Source: Rhodobacteraceae bacterium UBA3069
GTDB lineage: Bacteria; Pseudomonadota; Alphaproteobacteria; Rhodobacterales; Rhodobacteraceae
Direction of reading: 5' to 3'
NCBI GenBank assembly: GCA_002366795.1
Contig: DFBX01000103.1
Coordinates: 1-39,438 of the forward strand
Length of the DNA stretch: 39,438 nt
Both the position numbers and the translations under genes were made by a program. Position 1 is the stretch's first letter. Each line of letters opens with the position of its first letter. Shown in pieces: positions 1 through 7,726 of the stretch. The notes beneath the pieces are model-generated. The model did no database searches. It was not told where the DNA came from and was given only the letters and a program-made list of their open reading frames with translations.

Positions 1-18
1 GCACAAAATTCAGGATAG

Positions 19-330
19 TCCCACATCGGGGCGCGGGCACTGCTCGATCAACTGCCTCTGGCCAAACACATGCTGGCAGATCGCGGCTACGATGCCGATT
101 GGTATCGTGAAGGGCTTGAAAGCAAGGGCATTACGCCGTGCATCCCTTCACGCAAGAACCGGAAAACTGAAATCCCACACGATCAGGTCCGCCACCGCCA
201 ACGCCACATGATCGAGAACACATTCGCCCGCCTCAAGGACTGGCGTCGTGTCGCAACCCGCTATGACAGATGCCCGAAAGTCTTCATCTCAGCCTGCGCC
301 CTCGCAGCCATTGTCATGTTCTGGCTATGA
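19..330 (+). mobile_element. IS5-family transposase, 3' remnant
   Basis: This is the C-terminal part of a DDE transposase of the IS5 group. It shows a LADRGYDADWYRE block, a basic IPSRKNRK segment, and the family ending in which an IEN-F-RLKDWRRVATRYD stretch carries the last catalytic Glu. Transposase-like reading begins at about base 19 (SHIGARALLDQL) and ends at the TGA at 328-330. An in-frame TAG at 16-18 lies just upstream, so the copy is probably broken as well as cut by the window edge. The ATG at 70 is internal to the family and is not a real start. The bases after the stop (about 329-345) may hold the right terminal inverted repeat, but the left end is outside the window, so this cannot be confirmed. 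Confidence 0.8.
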
Positions 331-456
331 GTCCTGACCCTAATCGCGAATATGTTTTTCGGTGCCAACCTTTTTTCAAAGGCAAAGAGTCCGTGACAAT
401 TTTTCATAGGTTTGCAATGCCGGGCAGAAGCATCCGCCCCCGCCCGTTCTGTGCTG

Positions 457-479
457 AAATCGCTCCACCGGAGCGATTT
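457..479 (-). terminator. hairpin terminator downstream of manC
   Basis: A perfect 10-bp stem (AAATCGCTCC / GGAGCGATTT) with a 3-base loop starts 11 bases after the manC stop codon. On the minus strand the stem itself ends in three T, so it is a short-tailed intrinsic terminator. The T run on the plus-strand side could also stop read-through from the transposase remnant. Confidence 0.6.
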
Positions 480-490
480 TCGGGCGCACC

Positions 491-1936
491 TCACCCCTTT
501 TCGCCCTGACCGCGGGAATACATGTCCTCGTAGCGAACGATATCGTTTTCACCGACATAGGACCCGGTCTGCACCTCGATCAGCACCATCGGCACCTTGC
601 CGGGGTTTTCCATCCGGTGAACCGCGCCAAGCGGGATGTAGACGGACTGGTTTTCCGTCACCAGGCGCACCTCGTCATCCACGGTCACGCGCGCCGTGCC
701 TTCGACCACGATCCAGTGTTCGGAGCGGTGGAAATGCGATTGCAGCGACAGCGAGGCGCCGGGATGCACCATGATGCGCTTGACCTGGAACCGCCCGCCC
801 ACAACAAGGCTTTCGAACCAGCCCCAGGGGCGGTGATCCTTGGGAAAATGCGTGGCCTGGATCGAACCCTTTTCCTTGAGCGCGGCGACGGCTTTTTTCA
901 CGTCCTGCGCGCAGGACATATCGGCCACCAGAACCGCATCGTTCATCGCCACGGCCATGATGTTTTTCAGCCCGATGCCGACAACCTCAAGCCGCTCGCT
1001 GTCTGAGCGCAGCAGCGTGTCCTGACAGTCGATGGCAGTGGCCGCGCCGGTTGTGACAACGCCCGCGCCATCGGGGCCGGATTCGCGCCAGACCGCATCC
1101 CAGCCGCCCAGATCAGACCAATCGCCACCGAAAGGCACGACCGACAGATTATCGGCCCGTTCCATCACCGCGTAATCGATCGAGATATCCTCGGCCCCGG
1201 CCCATGCTTCCGGCGCAAGGCGCAGGAAGCCCAGATCGGGCTGTGCCTTGTCCACGGCGGTGGTCACCGGGTCCAGCAATTGCGGGGCATGGGTTTGAAA
1301 CGCGGCCAGCATGTCCTTGGCTTTGAACAGGAAAATCCCCGCGTTCCACATATAATTGCCCGCGGCGACCATTTCGGCGGCGCGCGGCTCGTCTGGTTTT
1401 TCGACAAAGCGCGACAGAGCGATCGCCGCGCCGCTGCCATCGGGGGCGGCGGCCATTTCCAGGTAGCCATAGGCGGTTTCGGCATGGGTCGGCTTGATGC
1501 CGAATGTCACCAGCTGACCGGCCTCGACCGCGCCAAGCCCGCGGGCCACGGCCGCGTGGAACGCATCGCAATCTGGCACGACGTGATCCGAGGGGGCGAC
1601 CAGCAGCACCGCCTCGGGGTCGGATTTCAGGGCGTAAAGCGTGGCGGCCAGAACGGCGGGGGCAGTGTTGCGCCCCTCGGGTTCGATCAGGATGGCGCCG
1701 GGATCAATCCCCGCGCCGGTCAATTGTTCGGTCACGATAAAGCGGAAATCCGATCCGGTCAGCACCATGGGCTGCTTGAATTGCACCGCGCCTGCCCCGC
1801 CGGACAAGCGCTGCGCCGAGGCCTGAAACAGGCTGGTATCGCCAATCAGAGGCGAGAACTGCTTGGGGTAGCTTTTGCGCGACAATGGCCAAAGGCGGGT
1901 GCCAGGCCCACCGCACAAGATAACGGGCGTAATCAA
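491..1936 (-). CDS. manC: mannose-1-phosphate guanylyltransferase / mannose-6-phosphate isomerase
   Basis: This is a bifunctional type II enzyme (481 aa, normal length) that supplies GDP-mannose for polysaccharide synthesis in the cytoplasm. The N-terminal nucleotidyltransferase domain has the GGPGTRLWPLSRKSYPKQF signature (residues 9-27), PSDH (115-118) and FVEKPD (177-182). The C-terminal cupin-type isomerase domain has the metal-binding QSHFHRSEHW motif (399-408). The only reasonable start is a TTG at 1936, preceded by AAGGA with 8 bases of spacing; the next in-frame ATG would remove the nucleotide-binding motif. The gene stands alone on the minus strand. A 21-base G run lies 109-129 bases upstream of the start and may influence its promoter. 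The role in exopolysaccharide or LPS is inferred, as no glycan cluster is visible in the window. Confidence 0.93.
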   Translation of the reverse strand: MITPVILCGGPGTRLWPLSRKSYPKQFSPLIGDTSLFQASAQRLSGGAGAVQFKQPMVLTGSDFRFIVTEQLTGAGIDPGAILIEPEGRNTAPAVLAATLYALKSDPEAVLLVAPSDHVVPDCDAFHAAVARGLGAVEAGQLVTFGIKPTHAETAYGYLEMAAAPDGSGAAIALSRFVEKPDEPRAAEMVAAGNYMWNAGIFLFKAKDMLAAFQTHAPQLLDPVTTAVDKAQPDLGFLRLAPEAWAGAEDISIDYAVMERADNLSVVPFGGDWSDLGGWDAVWRESGPDGAGVVTTGAATAIDCQDTLLRSDSERLEVVGIGLKNIMAVAMNDAVLVADMSCAQDVKKAVAALKEKGSIQATHFPKDHRPWGWFESLVVGGRFQVKRIMVHPGASLSLQSHFHRSEHWIVVEGTARVTVDDEVRLVTENQSVYIPLGAVHRMENPGKVPMVLIEVQTGSYVGENDIVRYEDMYSRGQGEKG

Positions 1937-2044
1937 TTCGGATTTCCTTGCAATATATTTTGCCGTGGCAAGACGTTATGCATTCAATGACATGATAGGC
2001 AAGCATTGCAAGATGCAAAGTTTCGCAAAACACCATGTGATGCA

Positions 2045-2065
2045 GGGGGGGGGGGGGGGGGGGGG
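2045..2065. repeat. 21-base G homopolymer tract
   Basis: Twenty-one consecutive G (C on the manC strand) lie in the intergenic region between divergently transcribed manC and the CMD-family gene. The tract is 109-129 bases upstream of the manC TTG and about 70 bases upstream of the other start. Tracts of this length slip readily during replication, so the length may vary among cells, and the assembled length may not be exact. Confidence 0.9.
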
Positions 2066-2135
2066 CGCGCGCAGGGCAGAGTTGAATAGCAGCGGGCGGC
2101 GTGGTTGGATGCGCCAACCCTGAACGGAGCCCCCG

Positions 2136-2702
2136 ATGACCGACACAAAAACAGATGCCAGCCCATTCCCGCCCCTCACAGATGCAGAATGGCCAGAGGA
2201 AGCCGCCGAACTGCTAGACGGTTTCGCCGGGCGGCTGAACGTCTATCGCACCATGGCGCATAATCCCGCATTGCTGAACGCATGGGCCCCTTTGCGCCAG
2301 CATGTCGTGCGCGACAGCGCGCTAAGCCCGCAACAATCCGAGGCGGCTATCCTGCGCAGCGGTCACAGGCTTGGCTCGCCCTATGAGTGGGCGCAGCATG
2401 TCAGCCGCGCCCGCGCCTGCGGCATGTCCGACGCCCGGATCGACAGCATTCGCGGGCCGGTCGCGGAGATGCAGCCCGACGATGCCACCATTGCCCGCGC
2501 CGTGGATGCGCTGTTCGACGACAAGCGCCTGCCGCCCGCCACGATGCAGGCGCTGATCGCGTTGGTCGGGCGTAACGGCATGTTCGACGTGATCGCAACC
2601 GTGGGGTTCTATTCGACGCTTGGCTATATCCTGAACAGCTGCGACACCCCGCTGGACGAGGACATCGCCGCAGAACTGCGCGACGAACCGTTTGCGCCAT
2701 AG
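2136..2702 (+). CDS. carboxymuconolactone decarboxylase (CMD) family protein
   Basis: This 188-residue protein has the CMD/AhpD-like helical fold signature in its middle: an SEAAILRSGHRLGSPYEW segment followed by QHVSRARACGMSDARIDSI (about residues 68-105). It lacks the CxxC peroxidase cysteines of AhpD and instead carries an E-W-x-x-H arrangement, as in the gamma-carboxymuconolactone decarboxylase side of the superfamily. The start is supported by GGAG six bases upstream. It is divergent from manC and convergent with alaS, with a strong terminator after it. The substrate cannot be told from sequence: aromatic lactone or a redox/stress role are both possible. Confidence 0.8.
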   Translation: MTDTKTDASPFPPLTDAEWPEEAAELLDGFAGRLNVYRTMAHNPALLNAWAPLRQHVVRDSALSPQQSEAAILRSGHRLGSPYEWAQHVSRARACGMSDARIDSIRGPVAEMQPDDATIARAVDALFDDKRLPPATMQALIALVGRNGMFDVIATVGFYSTLGYILNSCDTPLDEDIAAELRDEPFAP

Positions 2703-2741
2703 ACAAAGCGCCAAACGGCGCGGACCGTCACATTCAAAGGC

Positions 2742-2782
2742 AAAGCGCCCGTCCCGTGTGACAGGGACGGGCGCTTTTGTTT
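2742..2782 (+). terminator. strong intrinsic terminator between convergent genes
   Basis: A perfect 14-bp stem (AAAGCGCCCGTCCC paired with GGGACGGGCGCTTT), with an 8-base loop and a following T-rich TGTTT tail, lies between the ends of the CMD-family gene and alaS. It probably terminates the CMD gene and may act in both directions. Confidence 0.85.
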
Positions 2783-2814
2783 GAAAGGTCAGCCCCCGCG
2801 CGGGAGCGTGGCGA

Positions 2815-5439
2815 TCAGCCGGCCTTGGCCGCTTCGGTCGCGCAGGCCTTGGCGGCCTCCAGCGCGTCGTTCAGCAGGGCCGCATCCTTGCCGCCCGCCT
2901 GCGCAAGCCGCGGCTGCTTGCCGTGGCCGCCGCCCATGGCCGCGCTGACAGCGTCCAGCAATTCACTGGCCGTCTTGGCAAAGCCTTCGGCCACCGCCGC
3001 CACCACCGAGGGCCGCCCGGCAGAGGTCACGACGCCCAGAACAGCCGCCTTGAGGCCCTGTTTCAAAACCCGGTCTGTCAGGCGCATCAGGGCATCGGCC
3101 TCGAACCCTTCGACCCGTTCGACCAGCACACCGTCGACCGCCTTGGCCATCAGGCTGTCGGCGACGATCGTTTCCAGCTTGCCCGCCAGCGCGGCTTTTT
3201 CCGCCTGAAGGGTCGAGATTTCGGTCATGCGCTTTTCGATCCCGCCCAGCAGCTGCGCCGCGGGCACACCGGCGGCAGCGGCCGCCGCGGCCAGGTCGTT
3301 ATCCTGGCGGCGCAGCACATCCATCACGTTGGTGCCGGTCACGCCTTCGATGCGGCGCAGGTTCGACCCGATCGAGCTTTCCGAAACGAATTTGACCAGC
3401 CCGATCTGGCCCAGCGCGGACACATGGGTGCCGCCGCACAGTTCGATGGATTTTTCGCCCGCGAACAGCACCTTGACCTGATCACCGTATTTCTCGCCAA
3501 AGAAGGCCAGTGCGCCCTGCTCGATGGCCTCGTCGCGGCCCATCTCTTCGTGGCGCACGGTGCCGTCGCCCAGCACCTCGGCGTTCACGAGGTCTTCGAT
3601 CTGGGCGATCTCTTCGTCGGTCAGCGGGTCGAAGTGGTTGAAATCGAAACGGAAACGATCCGGGCCGACATAAGAACCCTGCTGCTGGACATGGCTGCCC
3701 AGCACCTTGCGCAGCGCGTAGTGGGTCAGGTGAACCGCGGTGTGGTTGCGCATGATCTTTTGGCGGCGTTCGCCGTCGATCTGCGCGACCAGCGCGTCGC
3801 CGACTGCGATTTCGTCGATCAGGTCATCATCCAGCACAAGGTGCGAATGCAGGCCGGGAATGGCGACCATGGTGTTGGACACATGGAAGACCGGGCCGCC
3901 CTCGGGCACCGACAGCGTGCCGATGTCGCCAACCTGTCCGCCGCCCTCGGCGTAGAACGGGGTGCGGTCCAGGAAAATTTCGGTGCCCTTTTCAGAGGGC
4001 AGGATGCCGATCACCTTGGCCGTCACCTCGTAGGTGTCGCGGCCGACGAATTCGTTCGCGCCATGGGCGTCCAGCACCTCGCGGTAGTCCTGACCGCGAT
4101 CGCTGACACCGCCACGCTTGCGGCTGGCACGGGCGCGTTCGCGCTGTTCGGTCATCAGGGTCTTGAACCGTTCGATGTCCACGGCGCGGCCGTGATCCTC
4201 GGCGATTTCGGCGGTGATTTCCAGCGGGAAACCATGGGTGTCATGCAGCATGAAAGCCACGTCGCCCGGCAGCATCGCGCCATCTTCCAGCTGCGACAAT
4301 TCGGTTTCCAGAATACCCAGACCGTTGACCAGCGTGCCGCGGAATTTCATTTCCTCGCGCGACAGGGTCTTGCGGATCTTCTCGCGCTGCTCGTCCAGTT
4401 CGGGGTAGTAATTGCGGTGCATGTCGATCACCAGATCGGCCATGTGCGGCATCATTTCGGTCTTCAGCCCCAGCAGGTAGGCAAAGCGCACCGCACGGCG
4501 GATGATCCGGCGCAGCACGTAACCGCGACCCTCGTTCGAGGGGATGATGCCGTCGGAAATCAGGAAGGTCGAAGACCGGATATGGTCTGCGATGACACGC
4601 AGCGCCTGATCGTCCTTGGCATTCTTGCCAAGGGGCCGACCGCTCAGTCGCGCGCCCTCGTCCACCAGGGCCTCCAGCGTGTCGCAGGAATACAGCGACG
4701 GGCTGCCGCGCAGCACGCCCACCAGACGTTCCAGACCCGCGCCGGTGTCAACGTGCTGCTTGGGCAGCGGCGTCAGCGTGCCGGTGGAATCGCGGAAGAA
4801 TTCCATGAAAACGACGTTCCAGAATTCGATATAGCGGTGTTCGGCATCGGGGTTGGCAGGGCCGCCACCGGGGCCGTATTCCGGCCCGAAATCATAGAAC
4901 AATTCGGTCGAGGGGCCACAAGGGCCAGTTTCGCCCATTTCCCAGAAGTTGTCCTTGTCCAGGCGCTGGATCCGCTCGGCGGGCACGCCGATATCGTCGC
5001 GCCAGATCGCTTCGGCATCGTCATCGCTGACATGGACCGTGACCCAAACCCGCGAGGTGTCGATTTGCAGAACGTCGCTGACAAATTCCCAAGCCCACTT
5101 GATCGCGTCCGGCTTGAAATAATCGCCGAAGCTGAAATTGCCCATCATCTCGAAGAAGCTGAGGTGGCGCAGCGACCGGCCCACGGCGTCAAGGTCGTTG
5201 TGCTTGCCGCCCGCGCGCACGCATTTCTGGATGCTGGTGGCGCGGTGGCTTTCAAAGGGAACGGGTTCTTCGTCAAGGAAGTAGGGCACGAATTGCATCA
5301 TGCCCGAGTTCACGAACATCGGCGCAGACGGGTGCGTCGGGATCAGGCTGGCTGATTTCACGACCTCGTGCGTCCGCTCTTTCCAGAACGCATACCAAAC
5401 GTCCCGAAGCTCTTTTTCAGTCGTCACCTTCGCAGCCAT
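2815..5439 (-). CDS. alaS: alanyl-tRNA synthetase
   Basis: This enzyme charges tRNA-Ala (874 aa, full length). In order it shows the class II catalytic core, with FVNSGMMQF, IQKCVRAGGKHNDLD and FFEMMGNFSFGDYF in the first 110 residues and DTGAGLERL near 235. The editing domain follows, with its zinc ligands in NHTAVHLTH and CGGTHVS, then the C-terminal DHHA1/C-Ala domain with a glycine-rich GGGHGKQPRLAQAGGKD stretch. The start ATG at 5439 has an upstream GAGGAA at slightly long spacing. The N-terminal core (SLIPTHPSAPMFVNSGMMQF; VRAGGKHNDLDAVGRSLRHLSFFEM) does not look like the usual alphaproteobacterial enzyme. It resembles forms I associate with Acidimicrobiia-type actinobacteria, which suggests an old horizontal replacement or a second copy. 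Confidence 0.95.
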   Translation of the reverse strand: MAAKVTTEKELRDVWYAFWKERTHEVVKSASLIPTHPSAPMFVNSGMMQFVPYFLDEEPVPFESHRATSIQKCVRAGGKHNDLDAVGRSLRHLSFFEMMGNFSFGDYFKPDAIKWAWEFVSDVLQIDTSRVWVTVHVSDDDAEAIWRDDIGVPAERIQRLDKDNFWEMGETGPCGPSTELFYDFGPEYGPGGGPANPDAEHRYIEFWNVVFMEFFRDSTGTLTPLPKQHVDTGAGLERLVGVLRGSPSLYSCDTLEALVDEGARLSGRPLGKNAKDDQALRVIADHIRSSTFLISDGIIPSNEGRGYVLRRIIRRAVRFAYLLGLKTEMMPHMADLVIDMHRNYYPELDEQREKIRKTLSREEMKFRGTLVNGLGILETELSQLEDGAMLPGDVAFMLHDTHGFPLEITAEIAEDHGRAVDIERFKTLMTEQRERARASRKRGGVSDRGQDYREVLDAHGANEFVGRDTYEVTAKVIGILPSEKGTEIFLDRTPFYAEGGGQVGDIGTLSVPEGGPVFHVSNTMVAIPGLHSHLVLDDDLIDEIAVGDALVAQIDGERRQKIMRNHTAVHLTHYALRKVLGSHVQQQGSYVGPDRFRFDFNHFDPLTDEEIAQIEDLVNAEVLGDGTVRHEEMGRDEAIEQGALAFFGEKYGDQVKVLFAGEKSIELCGGTHVSALGQIGLVKFVSESSIGSNLRRIEGVTGTNVMDVLRRQDNDLAAAAAAAGVPAAQLLGGIEKRMTEISTLQAEKAALAGKLETIVADSLMAKAVDGVLVERVEGFEADALMRLTDRVLKQGLKAAVLGVVTSAGRPSVVAAVAEGFAKTASELLDAVSAAMGGGHGKQPRLAQAGGKDAALLNDALEAAKACATEAAKAG

Positions 5440-5622
5440 GGCCCAGCATTCCTCGTTTCCAGATTTCGCCCCCTATACTATTGCGAAACAAGTTTTCCCA
5501 GATCAAAAAACCACGCGAAAACGATCTGCCGTGCGGCGCATGACCCATCGATGATTCATGAAAACAAGCCGGCGGTTCCATATGGCTGCGGCGCAGGCGC
5601 CTGGCCCGCGCGACGCGACCCG

Positions 5623-6381
5623 TCATCGGGACAGCTCACACAACTCTTCCAGCTCCTCGCGTTTGACGACGAATTTATAGCCAGCCCCACGGATGGTCTT
5701 GATCAGCTTGGGGTTGGCGGGGGCGCGCTCGATCTTTTTGCGCAGGCGGGCCACCTGGTTGTCGATGGTCCGGTCAAGCGGGTTCCAGTCGGCCCCGCCG
5801 ATCAGGTTCATCAACTGGTCACGATTCAAAACGCGCATCGGATGTTCAAGGAACACGGTCAGCAGGCGGAATTCTCCGCTGGTCAGAGGGCAATCCCCCC
5901 CTTCCCTGTCGCGCAGCTCCATCCGCTCCAGATCCACGATCAGCTCATCAAAGCGCAGACATCGGCGCGGCGCTTCGGCTGCCGTGCCTTCGGGTCCTGC
6001 CTCTGTGGTTTGCGGCGCGGCGCGGCGCAACACGCTGCGCACCCGCGCGATAACTTCACGGATGTGGAACGGTTTGGTGATATAGTCATCCGCCCCGATT
6101 TCCAGCCCGACCACCCGGTCGATCACATCATCCTGCCCGGTCAGCATGATGATCGGCACCTGGGAGATCGCGCGGATATCGCGGGCGATCTGCAAGCCGT
6201 TGTCTTCGCCCAGACGGATATCGAGCGTGATCATGGCAAGGGGCTGGCTGGCCAATATGGTCATCACCTCATCCGCACTTGTGGCTTCGATGACATCGAA
6301 CCCGTCGGTTTCCAGAACCTCTCGCAGCAGTCTTCTTAGCTTTGGATCGTCATCGACGACTAATACAGACATCCTTGGCAC
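5623..6381 (-). CDS. OmpR-type response regulator
   Basis: This DNA-binding response regulator (about 252 aa) has an N-terminal receiver domain with the acidic pocket VVDDD (residues 8-12), phospho-acceptor Asp54 in ITLDIRLG, the switch Thr in IIMLTGQ and the conserved Lys in YITKPF. The winged-helix Trans_reg_C domain follows (LTSGEFRLL to RLRKKIE to IRGAGYKF). The reading frame opens with GTG at 6381, preceded by GGAAGGG at about 9 bases; an ATG at 6372 is also possible but has no well-spaced ribosome site. No histidine kinase gene is adjacent, so it is an orphan here. The large kinase at 16.9-21.4 kb is one possible partner, but nothing proves it. Its promoter lies in the tandem-repeat region shared with the divergent FNR-type gene. 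Confidence 0.9.
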   Translation of the reverse strand: MPRMSVLVVDDDPKLRRLLREVLETDGFDVIEATSADEVMTILASQPLAMITLDIRLGEDNGLQIARDIRAISQVPIIMLTGQDDVIDRVVGLEIGADDYITKPFHIREVIARVRSVLRRAAPQTTEAGPEGTAAEAPRRCLRFDELIVDLERMELRDREGGDCPLTSGEFRLLTVFLEHPMRVLNRDQLMNLIGGADWNPLDRTIDNQVARLRKKIERAPANPKLIKTIRGAGYKFVVKREELEELCELSR

Positions 6382-6404
6382 GGATCAAAACCCTTCCGTC
6401 GAAA

Positions 6405-6464
6405 TTAGGCCGCGCTACAATTTGATACACAAATTTTAGGCCGCATTACAATTTGATACAAAAA
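6405..6464. promoter_or_regulatory. 31-bp tandem repeat in divergent promoter region
   Basis: Two near-identical direct copies, starting at 6405 and 6436 (period 31 bp, close to three helical turns), share TTAGGCCG, then two changed bases, then TACAATTTGATACA. The first copy forms the inverted repeat AATTTG-N5-CAAATT (6419-6435); the second has lost the right arm. The repeats lie just upstream of the response regulator start and about 75-135 bases before the FNR-type gene. This arrangement fits tandem binding of a dimeric regulator such as the OmpR-type protein itself. They are not standard FNR boxes. Confidence 0.7.
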
Positions 6465-6538
6465 ACAGAATAACAACTGCCATAAAAAATACAATATATG
6501 TGCAGTCTGCCAGGCATCAATTGCCTGAGGGAACAAAA

Positions 6539-7231
6539 ATGTACGTCACGATACCCGGCGACAAGTCGCCAATCGCCTTTCATGCACGACTGCCGAAAGC
6601 GAAACTCAAGGCCACCAATTCGATCGAAACTTTTTTCAAGGCGGGTGCCTATCTGTTCTACGAAGGGGATCCCGTCAAATGCCTTTACGAGGTGAAAACC
6701 GGCATTCTGCGCCAGACCCGTTTGCTTGAAGACGGCCGCAGGCAGGTGATCGCCTTTGGCTATCCTGGTGATATCATTGGATTTCCAGTGGACGGGCTGC
6801 ACCACACGGATTGCGATGTCCTGGCGGATACGCGCGTTCAGCGATACAATCACGCGGCGCTGGAAAACAGCACGCGCGATCCGGTTCTGCACAATGAACT
6901 GGTGCAGGCGGCCCTGCGTGAGATCGGCGCGATGCAGGATCATTTCATGATGCTCGGGCGGAAATCTGCCGCCGAAAAGGTCGCGTCGTTCCTGTGGGTT
7001 CTGTCTGAACGGGTGGGCCTGGACCAAGGCCAGTGCCGCCTTGTGTCCCTGCCGATGAACCGCGCCGATATTGCCGATTTCCTTGGCCTGACCACGGAAA
7101 CGGTCAGCCGCAGCCTAAGCCAGCTGCGCAAGGACAAGGTGATCGCGATCGAGGGTATTCACAACGTGATGATCCTGCGCCCCAAGGCCCTGCGCGGCCT
7201 GTCCGAGGGGCTGGATGTCATGATCGCCTGA
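6539..7231 (+). CDS. Crp/Fnr-family regulator, FixK-like (no Fe-S cysteines)
   Basis: This 230-residue transcription factor has an N-terminal cyclic-nucleotide-binding-like beta barrel (about 28-125), a dimerisation helix and a C-terminal winged helix. The recognition helix reads LTTETVSRSL, with Glu187, Ser190 and Arg191 in the E-x-x-S-R arrangement that in FNR and FixK contacts TTGAT half sites. It lacks the N-terminal cysteine cluster of oxygen-sensing FNR; its few cysteines are scattered, so it probably acts like FixK, Dnr or NnrR, or responds to an unknown signal. ATG 6539 is chosen because GAGGGA sits six bases upstream; an ATG at 6500 lacks such a site. It is the best candidate for the protein that binds the TTGAT-type boxes found throughout the window. 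Confidence 0.9.
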   Translation: MYVTIPGDKSPIAFHARLPKAKLKATNSIETFFKAGAYLFYEGDPVKCLYEVKTGILRQTRLLEDGRRQVIAFGYPGDIIGFPVDGLHHTDCDVLADTRVQRYNHAALENSTRDPVLHNELVQAALREIGAMQDHFMMLGRKSAAEKVASFLWVLSERVGLDQGQCRLVSLPMNRADIADFLGLTTETVSRSLSQLRKDKVIAIEGIHNVMILRPKALRGLSEGLDVMIA

Positions 7232-7243
7232 CGGCCTTTCCCG

Positions 7244-7253
7244 CCCCCCCCCC
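7244..7253. repeat. C10 homopolymer
   Basis: Ten consecutive C lie in the 38-base gap between the convergent ends of the FNR-type gene and the first DUF2267 gene. No function is evident. A second C10 tract occurs at 24184-24193 beside the other Crp/Fnr gene. Confidence 0.85.
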
Positions 7254-7269
7254 TGCCCTGCGCCATTTT

Positions 7270-7701
7270 TCAGGGCGCAGGCCAAAGTTCGCGGATATCG
7301 GCGGGCAGGTTGGAGCGGATATCCTCGATCTCGCCCGCGCTGATGCGCGCGTTCAACAATTCAAAGACGCAGCGAATGTCGGCATCGCCCCGGAATTCCT
7401 CGGCGGTGGTCATCTGCTGCGATATCGCGTTCAGGAAATCGGCGGCTTTGCGCTCTTTGATCGGGGTGTTCTTGGGCACCCACCCTTCGAACATCATGCT
7501 GCGGATCAGCAGCGGCAACTGGGCGGAAAACTGGGCCAGCTCATCAACGCGCATATGGTCGCGCAGATGTTGCAGGCTTACCCGCAGCAGCCGCAGCCCA
7601 CTACGCTGCGACGACCAATCCAGCCGGCCGCACAACTCGTTTATCCATTCATGTGTCAGGCTAACGGTATGATCAATCACTTCCAGACCTTGTGCAGACA
7701 T
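7270..7701 (-). CDS. DUF2267 protein (copy 1)
   Basis: This small soluble, largely helical protein (143 aa) opens with MSAQGLEVIDHTVSLTHEWI and continues with a RLLRVSLQHLRDHMRVDELAQ block, then LPLLIRSMMFEGW. This is the DUF2267 pattern. It is a clear paralogue of the protein at 22956-23378, which shares the MSAQGL start, the RLLR-V-L--RDH--VDE-AQ block and the LP-LIR---YEGW block. GGGAGG seven bases before the ATG supports the start. It follows the bactofilin-like gene by 25 bases on the same strand, so the two probably form an operon driven by the FNR box at 8998. The molecular function is unknown; in my knowledge DUF2267 genes often sit in stress or hypoxia clusters. Confidence 0.85.
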   Translation of the reverse strand: MSAQGLEVIDHTVSLTHEWINELCGRLDWSSQRSGLRLLRVSLQHLRDHMRVDELAQFSAQLPLLIRSMMFEGWVPKNTPIKERKAADFLNAISQQMTTAEEFRGDADIRCVFELLNARISAGEIEDIRSNLPADIRELWPAP

Positions 7702-7726
7702 TGCGATGCCTCCCTTTTTACGAGTG

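Noticed and set aside
2103..2119. Short hairpin GGTTGG-N5-CCAACC before the CMD-family gene
   Set aside because: It is only 6 bp with no T tail; this can occur by chance in GC-rich DNA.
2923..5355. Long open frame of 810 codons on the plus strand opposite alaS
   Set aside because: It mirrors the alaS codons, has the histidine- and glutamine-rich look of an antisense GC-rich shadow, and no family motifs.
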